Positions 9,924 through 21,660 of a DNA stretch of 64,000 bases are shown here, piece after piece. The notes under the pieces were generated by a model, which made no database searches, was not told the origin of the DNA, and saw only the letters and a program-made list of their open reading frames with translations. The number at the start of each line of letters is the position of its first letter. Position 1 is the first letter of the stretch. Made by a program: the position numbers and the translations under genes. Origin of the DNA: Struthio camelus (Eukaryota > Chordata > Aves > Struthioniformes > Struthionidae); assembly GCF_040807025.1 (NCBI RefSeq), contig NC_090952.1, forward strand, positions 27,835,068 through 27,899,067. Direction: 5' to 3'.

Positions 9924-10039
9924 ATGGCGCGGCCCCGCGGCGGGCGGTGGCTGCTGGGCGTGCTGCTCGCCCTGTGCCGCCTGGCCGCGCCGCTCGCCAA
10001 GAGCCTCGAGCCCGTCTCCTGGAGCGCCGGCAACCCCAA
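9924..10039 (+). CDS. EFNB1: Ephrin-B1, coding exon 1 (signal peptide and mature N-terminus)
   Basis: Ephrin-B1 is a single-pass membrane ligand for EphB and some EphA receptors; it gives contact-dependent forward and reverse signals in cell sorting, axon guidance and craniofacial development. This exon encodes residues 1-38 and two bases of codon 39. The peptide begins [20 protein letters not shown] and reaches [12 protein letters not shown]. Residues 1-8 are basic, about 9-22 form the hydrophobic signal core, and cleavage is expected around residues 23-26. It is four residues shorter than the human protein at this end, as judged from memory of that family member. The ATG has A at -3 and G at +4, a strong Kozak context. 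The exon ends CAA|GTACGT, a good donor, and joins exon 2 in phase 2 to complete Lys39. Reading on past 10039 is intron. Confidence 0.96.
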
Positions 10040-10045
10040 GTACGT
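10040..10045 (+). other. EFNB1: Splice donor of intron 1
   Basis: GTACGT directly after the second base of codon 39. Use of this GT restores the conserved NPK-F junction when joined to 57529, which fixes the exon boundary. Confidence 0.9.
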
Positions 10046-13000
10046 GCGGCCGCGGGCGCGGGGGGCGCGGGCGCCGCCGCCGCCGCGCTCCGGCCCCGGC
10101 ACCGGGCTGCCCCGGCGGGGCCGGGGCGTGGGAACCGCTTCTCCGCGGACGGCGCTGGAGTACCGACCGCGCGCCGCCGCCTGCTTCCCTTCTCCTGAAG
10201 CCTCGCAGCTCGCTTCGCTGCTCCGCTGTGGTTTTGGGGTTCTTTTTTTTTCCCCCTTATGTTTTCCCTCCGCGCGGAGTTCGCGGAGCGCTGTTGCCCG
10301 CGGGAGCGGCGGCGCCGAGGCGCGGCAGCCCCGCGCCCTCCCCGCGCGGCGGGGCTGGCCCGGCCCGAGGGGCTGCCGGGCTGGACCGTGCGAAACACGG
10401 AAGCTATTTCAGGCTTTTTTTGGTTTGTGTGTTTTTTTTCTTTTTCTTCTTTTCGGAGTGCTCTATTTAAAATTTGGTTGCTGGAGAGGTCTCTTGCTGG
10501 CGGGCTGTGGATGCCGGTCGGGGTTGCCAGCAGATGGCTTTCGGTTCACACGCTCGGTGCAGACTTGAGCTGGAGGCGAGCAGAACTGGAGGTTAATATA
10601 TATCAAGCCTCATCGGATCTGGTTCAGTTTTATGCCAGAACGGTATTCCTTTTGTGTGCAGAAATTTTGTGAAAACTTCATTTTTGGGGGGGAACGCTGT
10701 GAACTTGGAAAGTTCTCGCTGTTTTTGCAGGTATGAAGGAGATCTAGGAGTTTCTAGAGTCTTTCGCAGCCTTCAGGTTAACAGGAATTCGGTTTTAATG
10801 AAAGCAGGGTTTTTGGTGATATGCTTTTTAGACCGTACCAGGGCGTGCGCGCTCCTGCTCCTGCCTGCAGCGTTGCTCCTGCGTCGCCGGGCTCCGACTT
10901 CAGGCCTGCTTGGTCCGTTCCGCTCTTCCCCTGTGGCGTGCTCCTTCCTTGAGGTCTTACTAGTAAATCTGAACCAACAGGCAACTACTAAAATCTAAAC
11001 CCTGGTTCCTGTCGTTTACCTGAGCTCTGCAAGCGGCAGCCAGGGAGGCAGTTCTGGCTCCGATGCTTATTCCTATTCACTCCAGGAGTCAGTATTGAGG
11101 GATATAAATTGGTTTCACAAGAGAAGATTGTAAACTTTGGTGCCAGTCTTTGTTTAAGAACGCCTCTGTCTGGCACCTAGGAGCACATATTTCTTTAGGT
11201 GATCCAGGGCACACAAGCGTGGTACATGCATTAGACTTAGCTCTAGAAATCTTACTCTTTACGTGCGGTGTAATAAAATACCAGCGCTGCTCATCTGCCT
11301 GCTAGTGCGCAGGGGTCCTCAAAATGTCCTTGGTTCGAGAAAGACTTGGAAAATACCGTTTTTTGGAATCAAAGCAGGTGCTTTTTTGGTGCTTGCCACA
11401 CTGGTTGCTACGCATTTTCTTTTTTCTTGGTGTGAAAAGAGAGGCGCTTTTTTCCTCCCTCTGGCTCTGTGAATATGTGTCTCTGGAAACGTTTGTCGCT
11501 TGAGATCCAGTGAGGCCCTCGCCTGTCCGTCGTCGTGCCTTGTGCCCAGCCCGGATTTCGGACGGCGAGCCGCCCTGGCCCCGGTGCCCGTGCGCTGGAG
11601 CGGCCGTTGCGTCCCCTGGCCGGCCCTCGCCGGGGAAGGCCGCTGAAGGCTGCTCCTCTCTGCACGTCTCCTCCGAGCCCTCGCAGCACAGGACCTTTCT
11701 TGCCTGAGTGCGGTGCTGAACGCAGGAGCGAGCCTCTTTCTGCGCTCCTGAAACCCTATAGCGCTGATTCTGTTACCAGCAAAGCTTTCGAAACAATCAG
11801 AATTTAAACAATGCTCCTCTTCAGGGGAGGGTCGCAAGGGAAGATTTAAACGCTCCTCTTGGCCCTGCTTGCTTTATGTCTGCATGACGGGATTCCAGCA
11901 CTTGCGCCCTTTTTCTCAAGTTCTGCTTGTAACGTGGCATTTACAGCTTTGCCTAGAATAAATTCAAGTCCCAGAACCCCAGCTGTGCTCTTAGCTTAAA
12001 AATATGAACAATGAAAGTCACTTTTCCAACATGTCTGGAATAAAAAGTAACTGAAAGCTTTAAAAGAAGTTTAAACACTCGACATGGTTACTAATGACCT
12101 GTAGATGTTTTGGGACTGATTATATCAGGATGTTTTTGGTAGCCCTCTTGCTGGGCTTTATCTTGTAAATCACAGACTGTTTGTTTATCTTATCCCCCTT
12201 CTCTTCTTAGTTTTTTAAAAAAATCCTGCTTTTATCTTGATTATTTCCCCTCCATGTTCCTGTAAAGAAAAAAAAAAGTCAAATGTTTTGGAGGAAACTG
12301 AAACTAGTTGACCAAGCTTTCCAACTAGACGCTCAAGTTCAAACCCAACTATTGGGGCGGGGGGGAGAAGCAACTTTATTGGCACATGCATGTGCTTGTA
12401 GACTCGTGAATTTTGTTTCAATGTGTTAGAAAAAGCTGGGAAAAGGTGTCTTGTGGCTGTTAGAACTCCAGTAAGTGATTTCTTGGATTTCTTCCCCCCG
12501 GCCCCCTTTGAAGATATCTCTGTTAGCTTGGAGAGGAGGGGGGGAAAAAACCCTTTTACCCTTAGGAGTTGATCTTTTGTGTTTATAAGTCTGCTATGTC
12601 AGCATGAAGGTGGGAGGGGGAGAAGGAAAAAGCAAATTGGTTCCAGAAACCACCACTTTTTTTTTTTTATTTGAAAAAGGGCAGTTAGAGATAGAAATCT
12701 CTTTGACTTCATTCTGTTAACTTGAGAAATTTGCAGGTAGATGCATGTGAAACCGTTTTCTTAGCATCGTGCATTTGGCAATCGTGTCTTCTCTGCCCAG
12801 ACAGGAAAGATAATTCCCTTCGTTGCTTGGCAAGTTTTATCCAAAGGGGTCAGGGGTACCTGGGTGCTGTGCTGCTGGTTCTTCCCCGCAGGTGGGAAGC
12901 TTTTGCCTGATGAAGTGAACCTGGTTTCTTAGAGTTTGCTTTTATTAAATTGTCCAGGCCCAGAAAGTTGGGAGGAGTCTGTAGAAACAGTGATTCTGCT

Positions 13001-13896
13001 GGCTTGGAGTGCGATTCTGCTTTAAACGTGGTGGTGGAGAGCTTTTTCTGTCCCTACTGGAGGGCAGGTATGCCAGGGAATTTTTCATAGTATGAAATTC
13101 CCGGACAAAATTTGTCGCCCCGATCCAGCAGGCTGCGGTGGCAGTGGCTTTGGAGCCGGGGACCGCGTCCTGTTGGAGATGTCCTCCCTACTGTCCCGCT
13201 TCCTCCCCCTGCAGACCCCACGCTGGGGGTGGATTTTCTCGTGGACTTTGGAGCTCTGTGGTGCTGGTTGTCCTGCTCGAGCTCCCTGTGAAGTTGTCTG
13301 CGGCGGAAGTGGCAGGGGAGCTGGTTCGCCCGGAGCCCCGTGTCGTGGCTTTTGTCGGTGGGCGTCTGGCGTGGGAGCCGTCGGGCAGGAGCCCCGCTGC
13401 GTGCCGGGATCGAAGGGATTGGTCTCTGGGATGGGGGCGGTGGGGGATCCTTTTTCTTTCTCGATCCTGGTTTTTCCAAATAATCCGCAGGAGCGGTGCC
13501 GGCTAGGAGGGGTTCAAGGCTGGCTAGTCGTGGCTGCGTTGCCCTGCCGGAGCGGCCGGCGCTGGGCTGTCCTTCTCCGCGGCTGGGCGCTGGGTCGGCT
13601 CCGCGGAGCGCTTCCAAACGTGCGTTGTGTTGGGCCGGAGAAACTGTTACCTTGGTCTAATGTTGCAGTAAGGTTTCTGGTTAGAAAAGCTCTGGAAGCC
13701 AGCAAGCTTTGCTAGTACCCGCCGACGGCACGGACCTCGACCGGAGCCTGCCCTCGTGCCGCCGTTCCTGGTGCTGGCGTGCCGTGGCCCTGGGCTCGCT
13801 GCCTGGAGCCCGTGAAACCCTCCTGCCCTGCTCCTGGCCGCTCGCGCGAGGCTTGGAGGCTGCTGAAGGTGACTGAGGGCCAGTTGAACCTTTTTT

Positions 13897-13911
13897 CCCC
13901 CCCCCCCCCCC
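13897..13911. repeat. Poly(C) tract
   Basis: Fifteen consecutive C residues after a T6 run. Length may be unreliable because such tracts are prone to sequencing error. Confidence 0.95.
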
Positions 13912-14756
13912 TTCCCCTCTTTCCCTTTATACCTTAGTGCTTTTGCCTCGTTGTTTTTGCAGGTTGTGGGGAATTAGGCAGTCTGCTCTTCACAGTCGCT
14001 CTTGCCAGCAAACACAATTGAACAAGCAAGTTTTAAAATAAAGGATTGAAACCTGCAGGCTGTAAAAAGTCCTGTTCCGCTTTGCCAAAAAGCCATGCTC
14101 TTTGTTATATCGGGATTACTTTCCCTTCACAGATGCATTAGAAAAAAACCACACGCACCCTCCGCGGTATTTTGTGCTTTAAAACCCCTTTCTCTCGTGC
14201 TCTGGGGAAGATCAGGACTGCTGCGGTTCCTTATCAGCCCCCTACCCAGCTATGCTGAAGAGCGCTGAGGTTTAATACTTGTTTTTAGAATAGAGCTAAA
14301 GCCTTTAAAAATAACACCGTTTAGTGGAATTTTCCAGGAGATACAAGGGAAAAGTGTTGTGTGTTGGACTGTTTAGCCTTGATAGTGTCACTGTAAATGA
14401 TGAAACTATTTTTCTACCCGCTTTTTCTGTGGGCAGCTTACTGCCGCTCTTATGAAGCGTGAGTTTCTAACTTTGCTGGTGTGTCACAAGCAGGTTTCTG
14501 ATTGTTCTGGGGGAAAGGAATAGCTTTGGTATTAAAGGGACACTGATCAAACATCTGATATAAAGAACAATTTCCTAACGTTTCTAAAAGAGTTAAGAAT
14601 ATCTTAATCTTTACTTAAGATGTTGTTTACTTTCCATAGTACCGCGCTGTGCTGGGGAAAATGTTTCCCTTTTGTCTCGAGGTGTTTGTTCGAAGGCCAG
14701 AAATGAAATTGTTGCTATATTTGTATTGTGAAAAGTTCTGGGGAGGATGTTTGTCC

Positions 14757-14774
14757 AAAAAAAAAAAAAAAAAA
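14757..14774. repeat. Poly(A) tract
   Basis: Eighteen consecutive A residues. No recognisable retrotransposed sequence lies immediately 5' of it, so I treat it as a simple repeat. Confidence 0.95.
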
Positions 14775-15789
14775 GCTTTCACTGGATAAAAGGTTACACT
14801 TTTCACAAGCCTACGCTTTGGACAAGTTCGGGCTAAATTAGATCCCCTTTAAGTGAGCTTTCTCGGGATGTGTGCAGAGCCTCTTTAAAGGGGTCTTGGA
14901 ATAAAATTAAAACCATATTGGTTCACCATCATGTCTGAAGGGGGCTTTTTGAAAACTGTTCTCTGCGTTTATGGGAGGGGGGAGCTGAAGTGTGGTTTCA
15001 ATGATTTAATCGGCCCTTTCGCTACTTAGCAGTTAGCGTTTGGGGTTGTTGGTCGGGGTAGGCTATTGTTAAACAACCTGGAATCGCACAAAAAATTCTG
15101 ACTAAATCTTTTGTGAAATCCCTTGACTATAATTTTGGAGAAATATTGACCCTGGTGGGCTCCTGTGCCGAATGTTAAAAGGAAGCATTTCTAATAAAAT
15201 ATGGTTTGGAAAATTCATTTCAGACTGGAATTTGCCTCTCCAGAAAGCATTTTAATAAGGAGGTGGGGGAAATGGGACACATCATCCATGTAGCTTTTAA
15301 GAATTGGTCATTTCAGCTCTGCTTTTCTCTTTCCCCCCATATAAATTTTACTTGGATCTGCTCACTTGCTAGTTCTGTGGAGCAATAGAGCAACTTTCTG
15401 AAACCAAAATAAATGCACTAAAAAGTGTGGGGAGGGAGAAGGAGAAAAACAGGCACAGACAAAAGTCTAATCCTTTGTGGTATTTTTATTCTGTCTTTAA
15501 TGACATTATGGTGTCCTATTGAATTCTGTAAGCATTGAGTTTGAAGCCTGGTGTCTCTTTGCTTTTTTTAATGCCTTTTATGAGGGACAAAGCGCTTGCG
15601 GGAAAGCTGTTTTCAATGGGAATAGTTGGCCTGAAGCTTTGCATCAGTGGGCTAACACTTGTCGGAGCAGATGTAATTTAATTACCGTACTAGTGGGTGC
15701 ATGAGGCGCTTCACAGTATAAGGAGTTGGGAAATATTGCAAACATGCTGCTTATTTTTAATTAAAAATGTGTTTGGCTTGTTGAACCTT

Positions 15790-18700
15790 TGGAGACTTGC
15801 CGCTCCGTCGGAGCGCTCCTGCGTGGGGCAGCGGGCGCTGCCGGCCGCGGCTCCCGGATAACGTGGGTTTGGGACATGCAGGTGGCAGCGTAACTGATCC
15901 TACAGCGTGCGTGCACCTTGGACTGGTGTGCCTGAGGAGCTTCTCCTAATCTCCAGAGACTGGTTTGGATTAAGCGAGCCTGGCCGGTCTGAACCGCGGC
16001 GCGCGTTCCTCCCTGGAAGGAGGAGCGTTCCCGAGCGCGCCAGGCGGTCGGGGCGGGAAGGGCACCGCGGCGCTGGGCGGCTCAGCCTGCCTGGAGTTAC
16101 TGGGGGCATAAACCCGGGCTCCAGCTTGGGAGCAAGCGCAAGGCCGCCTCTCCGGGCGCAGTCACCCGTCTCGTTGCTTGGCCGGGAGGAAGGGAGCGCC
16201 CAGGGCTCCTTGGATGTCTTTTGGGAATGACTTCATTAACTTAAATTAAAAAAAAAAAAGTGAATGTGAAGCTGCGGCTATTGCAGTAGCTGGGTAAATA
16301 CCACTGGATTCTATAAAATGGATTTAACTGCTTCCTTTAAAAGAAAGAGCGAGCTGTGATGGGGTGGCTGATTGATTGTAAAAGGAGCTGTAGCTTTCCC
16401 CATAGCAAAACAGCTGCCGCAGCTCCTGGGAGCCACAGAGCTGGGGCTTTTGCATGGCGGGTAGCCACCGCGGCAGGGTGGAGGGCAGCCCTGGCGCAGC
16501 CGTCGTGGGACGTGCGCCCAGCCCGTCCCCGAGACGCTGGGCCGAGCGGGAGGGACGGTGCATCTTCCTGGGGGGTCCGCGGCGGCCCCCGGCGTGGCGT
16601 TGCCCGCTCGCCGGAGCGGTCACGCCGTCGCCGCTTGGAAGCGGATCCGCCGAGCAGCGCCGGCGTCCGGTGGGAAAACATCTTGCGCAGATCAGTAGCA
16701 CGTGCTACTTGGAGTCTGGCAGCCGAGACGGGCTGGGGAGGGACAAAGCTGGGATCTCCCGCCTGCCGCTGCCGGTGTCGGGGGAGCAGGAGGACGCTGC
16801 CGCCGTCGCGCCAAGCTGCCGAGAGCTTGGGTCCCCCCTTGCTGCTTGCTTTTGCCTTTCGCCCCCGGGCCTTTCCGGGAGGCCGCGGGCACGGGGCCGC
16901 TGGGTGGTGCGTCTGGGAGCCGGTGCTCTGCCGACCCCGACCCGGCGTCGCTGGATGGGGCGGCCGGGCGTCTCCTCCCGTCGCGGAGCCGCCGGCCGGC
17001 TCTCCCCTGCGGTGCCTCCGAGCTGGCCGTAACGGCGCTCAGGTGTCGGAGCGACAAGGCCGCCGCGGCCCCGAGCGCGGCAGCTGCGCTTCAGAAACGC
17101 CGGCTATTTTTAACGCTGGCCGCCCTGCTCCGAAATAACCTTTCCTGGGGGCCGCCTGCCCTTCGCCGGTGGCCGGAGCCCCCTCCCGGCGGCGGCGGCG
17201 GGCGGGAGCTTGGCGCGTGGCTGAGGCCGGGTCCCCCCCGGCGCCGCCGAACTGGCCCCGCGTCCCTGCCCCGGAGCGCCGTGGGGACCCCGGGGTGGTG
17301 GCACACCTGCTCGGGGCCGGGTGGCCTCCCGGCACCGCAGCAGCGAGCCCGTGCTCTTTTTCCCCCCCCCCCCCCGGCCAGATGTGAGGCTCAGCCTTTG
17401 TGGTCTCGTTAGCGGCTTGGGAAACGGCAGGGCGAGCGGCGGCCCCGAGGAGGAGTCGGGAGCCCGGGCGCGTCTAACCGCGGCCTTTTCTTAGCGTCCT
17501 GGCTCTGACGTGGCGCCGCGTCCCTGCGCTGGGGAGGAGGCAGCGCTGCCGGGCCGCGCGGGCGCCCCGCCGCCGTTAGCTGGGGGGCTCGCGCCCCGGC
17601 GCCAGGACCCGCGCGGCTCCGGTGGCCCCGGAGCTCGGGGTGCTGCGGGTGGGCTGGCTGCGCCGCGGCGGCAGGGTGCCCTCCTTGGAGGGCGGCGGGT
17701 TTGCTCCGCTCGGTGCTGACGCCCAAGGGCACGGAGGAGCGGGGTGCGCACGGGGTGCGGTGCAGCCTCGCTGCCTCCCGGTCCTGCAGCCTCGCTTCAG
17801 GCGAGGAGCTCAGAAGTGGGACGAGGTGGGAAGCGTCACCTCTCGGTGGCCGCGTTCCCGGTCGCCGGAGCCCGGGAGGGGAGACGCGTGCGCCTCCCTG
17901 CTCGGCGCCTCTTACGCAGCAGCTCCTGGGCAGGAACTTCAGGAAAAGGAGACTGTGGCGTTTTGGCTGCTTGTCGGCTGCGAGTGCGCTTACGCCGCTA
18001 ACGGTGCTGACCGACGGTTTGCGCGTTTAATTTCCGAGCGTCGCCTGTGGCCGTCGTTGGGCGCGCGTTGGTTGCCAGCCGGAGACTTGGCGTTTTGTTC
18101 CCTTTGCTCCTAGTTTTGCCGTTTCGGGGGCTCCCAGAGTGGGGGGGGGGGGCGCAGCGCATCGCTGCCGCGGCCTTTCTTTGTCTGGCCGCGCTGCAGT
18201 AACGCAGGCGAACGCGAGGGGGAGGCCGGACCCCCCCAGCCCCCCGCCGGGTGCGAGGGGGCGATGGCAGGCGCGGGGAGCGCGGCCGGGCGCTGGCGGC
18301 CCCCCGGCCCGCGTGGTGGGGGGGGGCGGGCGGGAGGGCTTGCGGCGGTGCCCGTCTGCGGGCGCGAGGACGGCACATGGGAAGGATCTGCGGGTAACGT
18401 GCCGGGCTGCCGAACAGCTTTCCTGAAGAGGCCACTTGAGCAGGGGACGCGGCGTGGTTAGTCCTCGCCGCTGACACATCCCAGGCCTTCCTCAGACTTG
18501 AAAGCGCTCGAGTTCGCCTTTGAATCGGAGGATTTATAGCCCTTTTAGGCCTCGCCAATAAAAGCAAGGCTCCCCTCTCCGGCAGAGCCCACCGTCTCCC
18601 TCCTCCGGGCTCGTTATCCCGGGGATTTGAGCCGCTCGCTCCCCCGCGCGCGCCCTCGCTCCGTGGTTCCCGCGGATGTGCGGCCGGGAGCCTCCCAGCG

Positions 18701-21660
18701 CAAAAGCTCCCAGAGGAGCGAGGCGGCCCGCGGGCTCCCTGGTGCCCGGCGGGGGCCGCGAGGCGGCGGCGCGCTGCCGCCGGGGAAGGGTGCCGCGGCG
18801 GGGGCGCCATCCCGCCGCGCTTTCCGGGGCTGCGGAGCGAGGGCAGGGAGCCCCCGCAGCCCCTCGGCAGCCCCTCGCCCCGCTGCTGCATTTGTCCTCC
18901 CGCGGGTTTTGCCGGGCCGCCCGCGCCCTTCCCGGGCTCGTGCGACGCCGGAGGGGCTGCGCGCCGTGCCCGCTCCAGCCGCCCGCCCGGCGCCTCCGTT
19001 TTTTTGCGCGGCCCCTCGAGGCGCAAAGGGAGGCTGAGGAAGGAGCGCAGGGAAACGCCGTGGTTGTTGCGTCGCCCCTCGCTTCCGTTAAGGGGCCGCC
19101 GTGTCGGCTCGCCCGCGGCGCGCCCCGTCGGCGCTGGCAGCCCCTGCCCGGCGCCCAGGCCCTCCGGGAAATCCCTGCCGCCGCGGGGGGAGGCGGAGGT
19201 GGTCTGCCGGGCTGGGCTGCCCCTCGGCGGCGCCGCCGCCTCTCGCCGGCTTTGGGGCTGGTCGCCCCCGTCCCGGGCAGGGGCTTTGCTGAGCCTGCAA
19301 TTTCAGACCCCTCCGAGTAGGGGTTTTTTTTAGGGGGGAAAAAAAAAAAATAGGCTTCTCGGGCTCCTGCTCCCCTTCCGCGTGGGTGCCGGGTGCTGCT
19401 TGCTGCCCGGAGGAGCCAGCTCTCGTCCCCCAGCGCCGCGCTCGCTTCCTCTCCCCGGGGCCGCTGGGCTCGAGCGTCCCCCCGGCGCAGCGGGACGGGA
19501 CCCGACGGGACCCGACCCAGCAGGTTTTGGGCAGCTGCTGCCCGCGGGGCTGCAGCGCGTAAGGAGAGGAGCGGCGAGCGGCGGTGCGAATTTTCTCGCT
19601 GCCCCTAAAGGATGAACGTGTTGGAATTGAGCAGCAGGTTACGTTTCTTCGATGCTGAGCAGCAAATATGTTTTAAATTTGGCAGCAGGCAGCAAAGAGC
19701 GGGTGGGAGAGATTTTCCAGGTATTGCGTTACACTTTTTCCCTAAAAGGGATCTGCTTTGGTGCTGGGGAGGGGAGGGAGGCGGAGGAGAGGGAGGGCGA
19801 GCCCCCGCGGCCCCGCCGCCTAGGCAGACGCTGCGGTTGCCGCGAGCCCTGGCGGCTCGGGCGGGCTGGGGCCGCTAGGTGAGCCGGGCTGCCGCCGGGA
19901 CGCCCTGGCCGGGACCCCGCTCCGCCGGGCGCGCTCTCCCGTTTCCCGCGTCCGCCCGGCCTGGCAGCAGCCCCGGCGGCGTTCCCGGGCTCGGGAAAGC
20001 GGGGCCGGCTCCGCGGAGGCGCGGGAAGGCCGGCCGGGGCCGCGCGGCACCTGCCCGCGCCCAGGGCCGCGGTGCACCGTGGGTGACGGCAGGGTTTGAT
20101 TTTTATTTTTTTATTTATTTTATTTTTTTTTCTGGGCTTCCTCGCTCTGGGCGCGATGGGCAGTTTCCACCTGGCGCTGCCCGCCCCGCGCGGGGTGCCG
20201 CCCCGTTTCTCTGGCTCGCCTGGTGCTGTGATTTATCCTAATCTCCAGCTCTGATGTATTTAATAAATGTTTCATGCAAGAACGAACCTGGAATTCACTC
20301 TGAGCACAGAACTGGGGCTTGGCCAATTAGTCAATTATTTTAGAATAAGGAGGGGGGGGGGGGGGAAAAACCCAAGAACCCCTACCCTGAAGTGGGAGGG
20401 GAAGATCTGGCCAATGCATCAGTGAGCAGCCTTCCCCTCTGGGAAGCGCTGGGGCCAGAGCGAGGCCGGGCTCGCGATGTGAACTCGAGTCCCCGGCAAA
20501 GCTGGGTCCAGACCACGCATCTGCTGGGCAGCTCGGGGTCTGCTTGGGGGCGCTGGGCCGGGGCTTGAACCCTGTGAGCTAGAGGGGCAGCCCCGAGCAG
20601 GCGGACCCGCGGCCGGGCAGCTGCCCGCTCCCGGCGCGGAGGGAAAGGCTGGGGTGGAAAGCGGGGCCTGGCCGGGCTGAGCTTTCAGGAAGCGGTTTGG
20701 AGGTGCTAAGAGCTGAAGGCGGCTGGAATTTCCCCTTCGGCTGTGTTCGTTTTTTAAACTTGCGTTATTCTTATTCCGCATGAGCTGTGCGGAGACGCGT
20801 CCTGACGGCGTGGGCACCCCTGCGCGCGCATCCCGCGCAGCGCGCTCTTAGACAGCGCCTCCCCCTCTCCCGCTCGTCGCCCGGAGCTAACGCGTGGCTG
20901 GAGTAGCTGGGGCAGCCACGGCCCCTCGGGGTAATCTTGCTCCGCCGAAGGTCGGCGGCGGGCGAGTCCGCGGCGCCCCTGCGCGCTTGAGCCTCGCCGT
21001 CCCCCTGCTCGCCGAGCCGCGCCGAAGCTCGGGGCGCTCTCTGGCCCCGCGAAGCTTTCGTGTCCTGCTCTCCTCCCAGGTGATGCCGCTGCTTCGCCGC
21101 CGGCGGAGCTGGAAGCAGAACCGTCCGAGGCGAAGGGGATGCGGGAGGGCCGGCTGGAGCCGGAGCCGTGCGTCTGGCCCCGCTGGAGGTTTCCGCCTCC
21201 GCACGCGGCTGGGAGGCGCGCGAGCCCTCTGCACGCTCGGCCCGGCCCCGGGGCCCTCCGCGGGCCGGGTGCGGGGGGTTGCCGCTGCGCGGGAAAGGCA
21301 GGGAGAAGGATGCAAACCCCGCCTGGCTTGGGCAGCTAACGGCTCTCGCCGTGCCGTGCCGTGCCGTGCCGTGCCGTAAGGCAGCCCCAGGACGCCAGCT
21401 GGCCTCCTGGCTTCCTATCTTCATCTATTTTTCCCTGCTGCCTCCAGTAGGGACACAAGGGCTCTTCCTTCGTGTTCTTTTGCAAAAGTAAACTTCTGTT
21501 CCCCCGAAGGGCCGGTGGGGAGGGAAGGGCGCCCCGGGGCCGGCGGAGCGGGCGCAGGGCGTCCCGGGTGCTCCCCTCGCTGCCGGGTCCCCTCGGAGGG
21601 TGCCGAGGGGCCGCCGCCGTCCCTCCTGCAGCCGTGGCCCCGGATAGCAGGGAGGCTGAG
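15790..21660. other. Intron 1, long CpG-dense block
   Basis: Nearly 6 kb of GC-rich, CpG-dense DNA with short AT-rich interruptions near 16210-16400, 19610-19770 and 20090-20360. Homopolymers include C14 at 17362-17375, G12 at 18141-18152 and a G run near 20352-20365. Frames of up to 342 codons are open on both strands over the same bases, which argues against coding. No conserved domain, start with splice-supported continuation, or RNA gene was recognised. It could hold alternative EFNB1 promoters, a non-coding transcript or simply GC-biased intronic sequence. Confidence 0.65.
21349..21377. repeat. (GTGCC)n pentanucleotide repeat
   Basis: Five full GTGCC units from 21351 plus partial units on both sides, inside the CpG-dense block. 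Confidence 0.95.

Larger units (their letters stand above)
8480..10430. other. EFNB1 promoter CpG island
   Basis: Nearly 2 kb of very GC-rich, CpG-dense DNA spans the inferred promoter, 5' leader, coding exon 1 and the first 390 bp of intron 1. It includes a G14 run (8545-8558), C15 (9240-9254), G15 (9397-9411) and G12 (9455-9466). It has no TATA box at a plausible position, as expected for a CpG-island promoter. Long open frames on both strands here, up to 320 codons, are composition artefacts. Confidence 0.85.
10431..15789. other. Intron 1, unique non-coding DNA
   Basis: Mostly AT-balanced sequence with a GC-richer segment at about 13100-13870. It contains C15 at 13897-13911 and A18 at 14757-14774. 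Open frames such as those over 13054-13715 occur on both strands at once in the GC-rich part and are not credible genes. No repeat family or RNA gene was recognised. Confidence 0.6.

Noticed and set aside
9224..10398. Antisense open frames of 292 and 320 codons across the EFNB1 promoter and exon 1
   Set aside because: Stop codons are rare in such GC-rich DNA; the peptides are Arg/Pro/Ala/Gly low complexity with no domain, and the opposite strand carries the real exon.
9924..10568. Frame of 214 codons starting at the EFNB1 ATG
   Set aside because: Only 9924-10039 is coding. A strong donor follows, and the downstream residues do not resemble ephrin, while joining to 57529 gives the expected protein.
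14757..14774. Poly(A) tract as the tail of a processed pseudogene
   Set aside because: The sequence 5' of it shows no recognisable gene copy and no flanking target duplication was apparent.
20540..20640. GGTTCAAGCCC on the minus strand, resembling a tRNA B box
   Set aside because: No A box, acceptor stem or anticodon arm can be formed at the proper spacing.
15790..21660. Many long frames in the intronic CpG-dense block (for example 342 codons at 17998-19026 minus)
   Set aside because: Frames are open on both strands over the same bases and no product is recognisable. No splice-supported gene model can be built.
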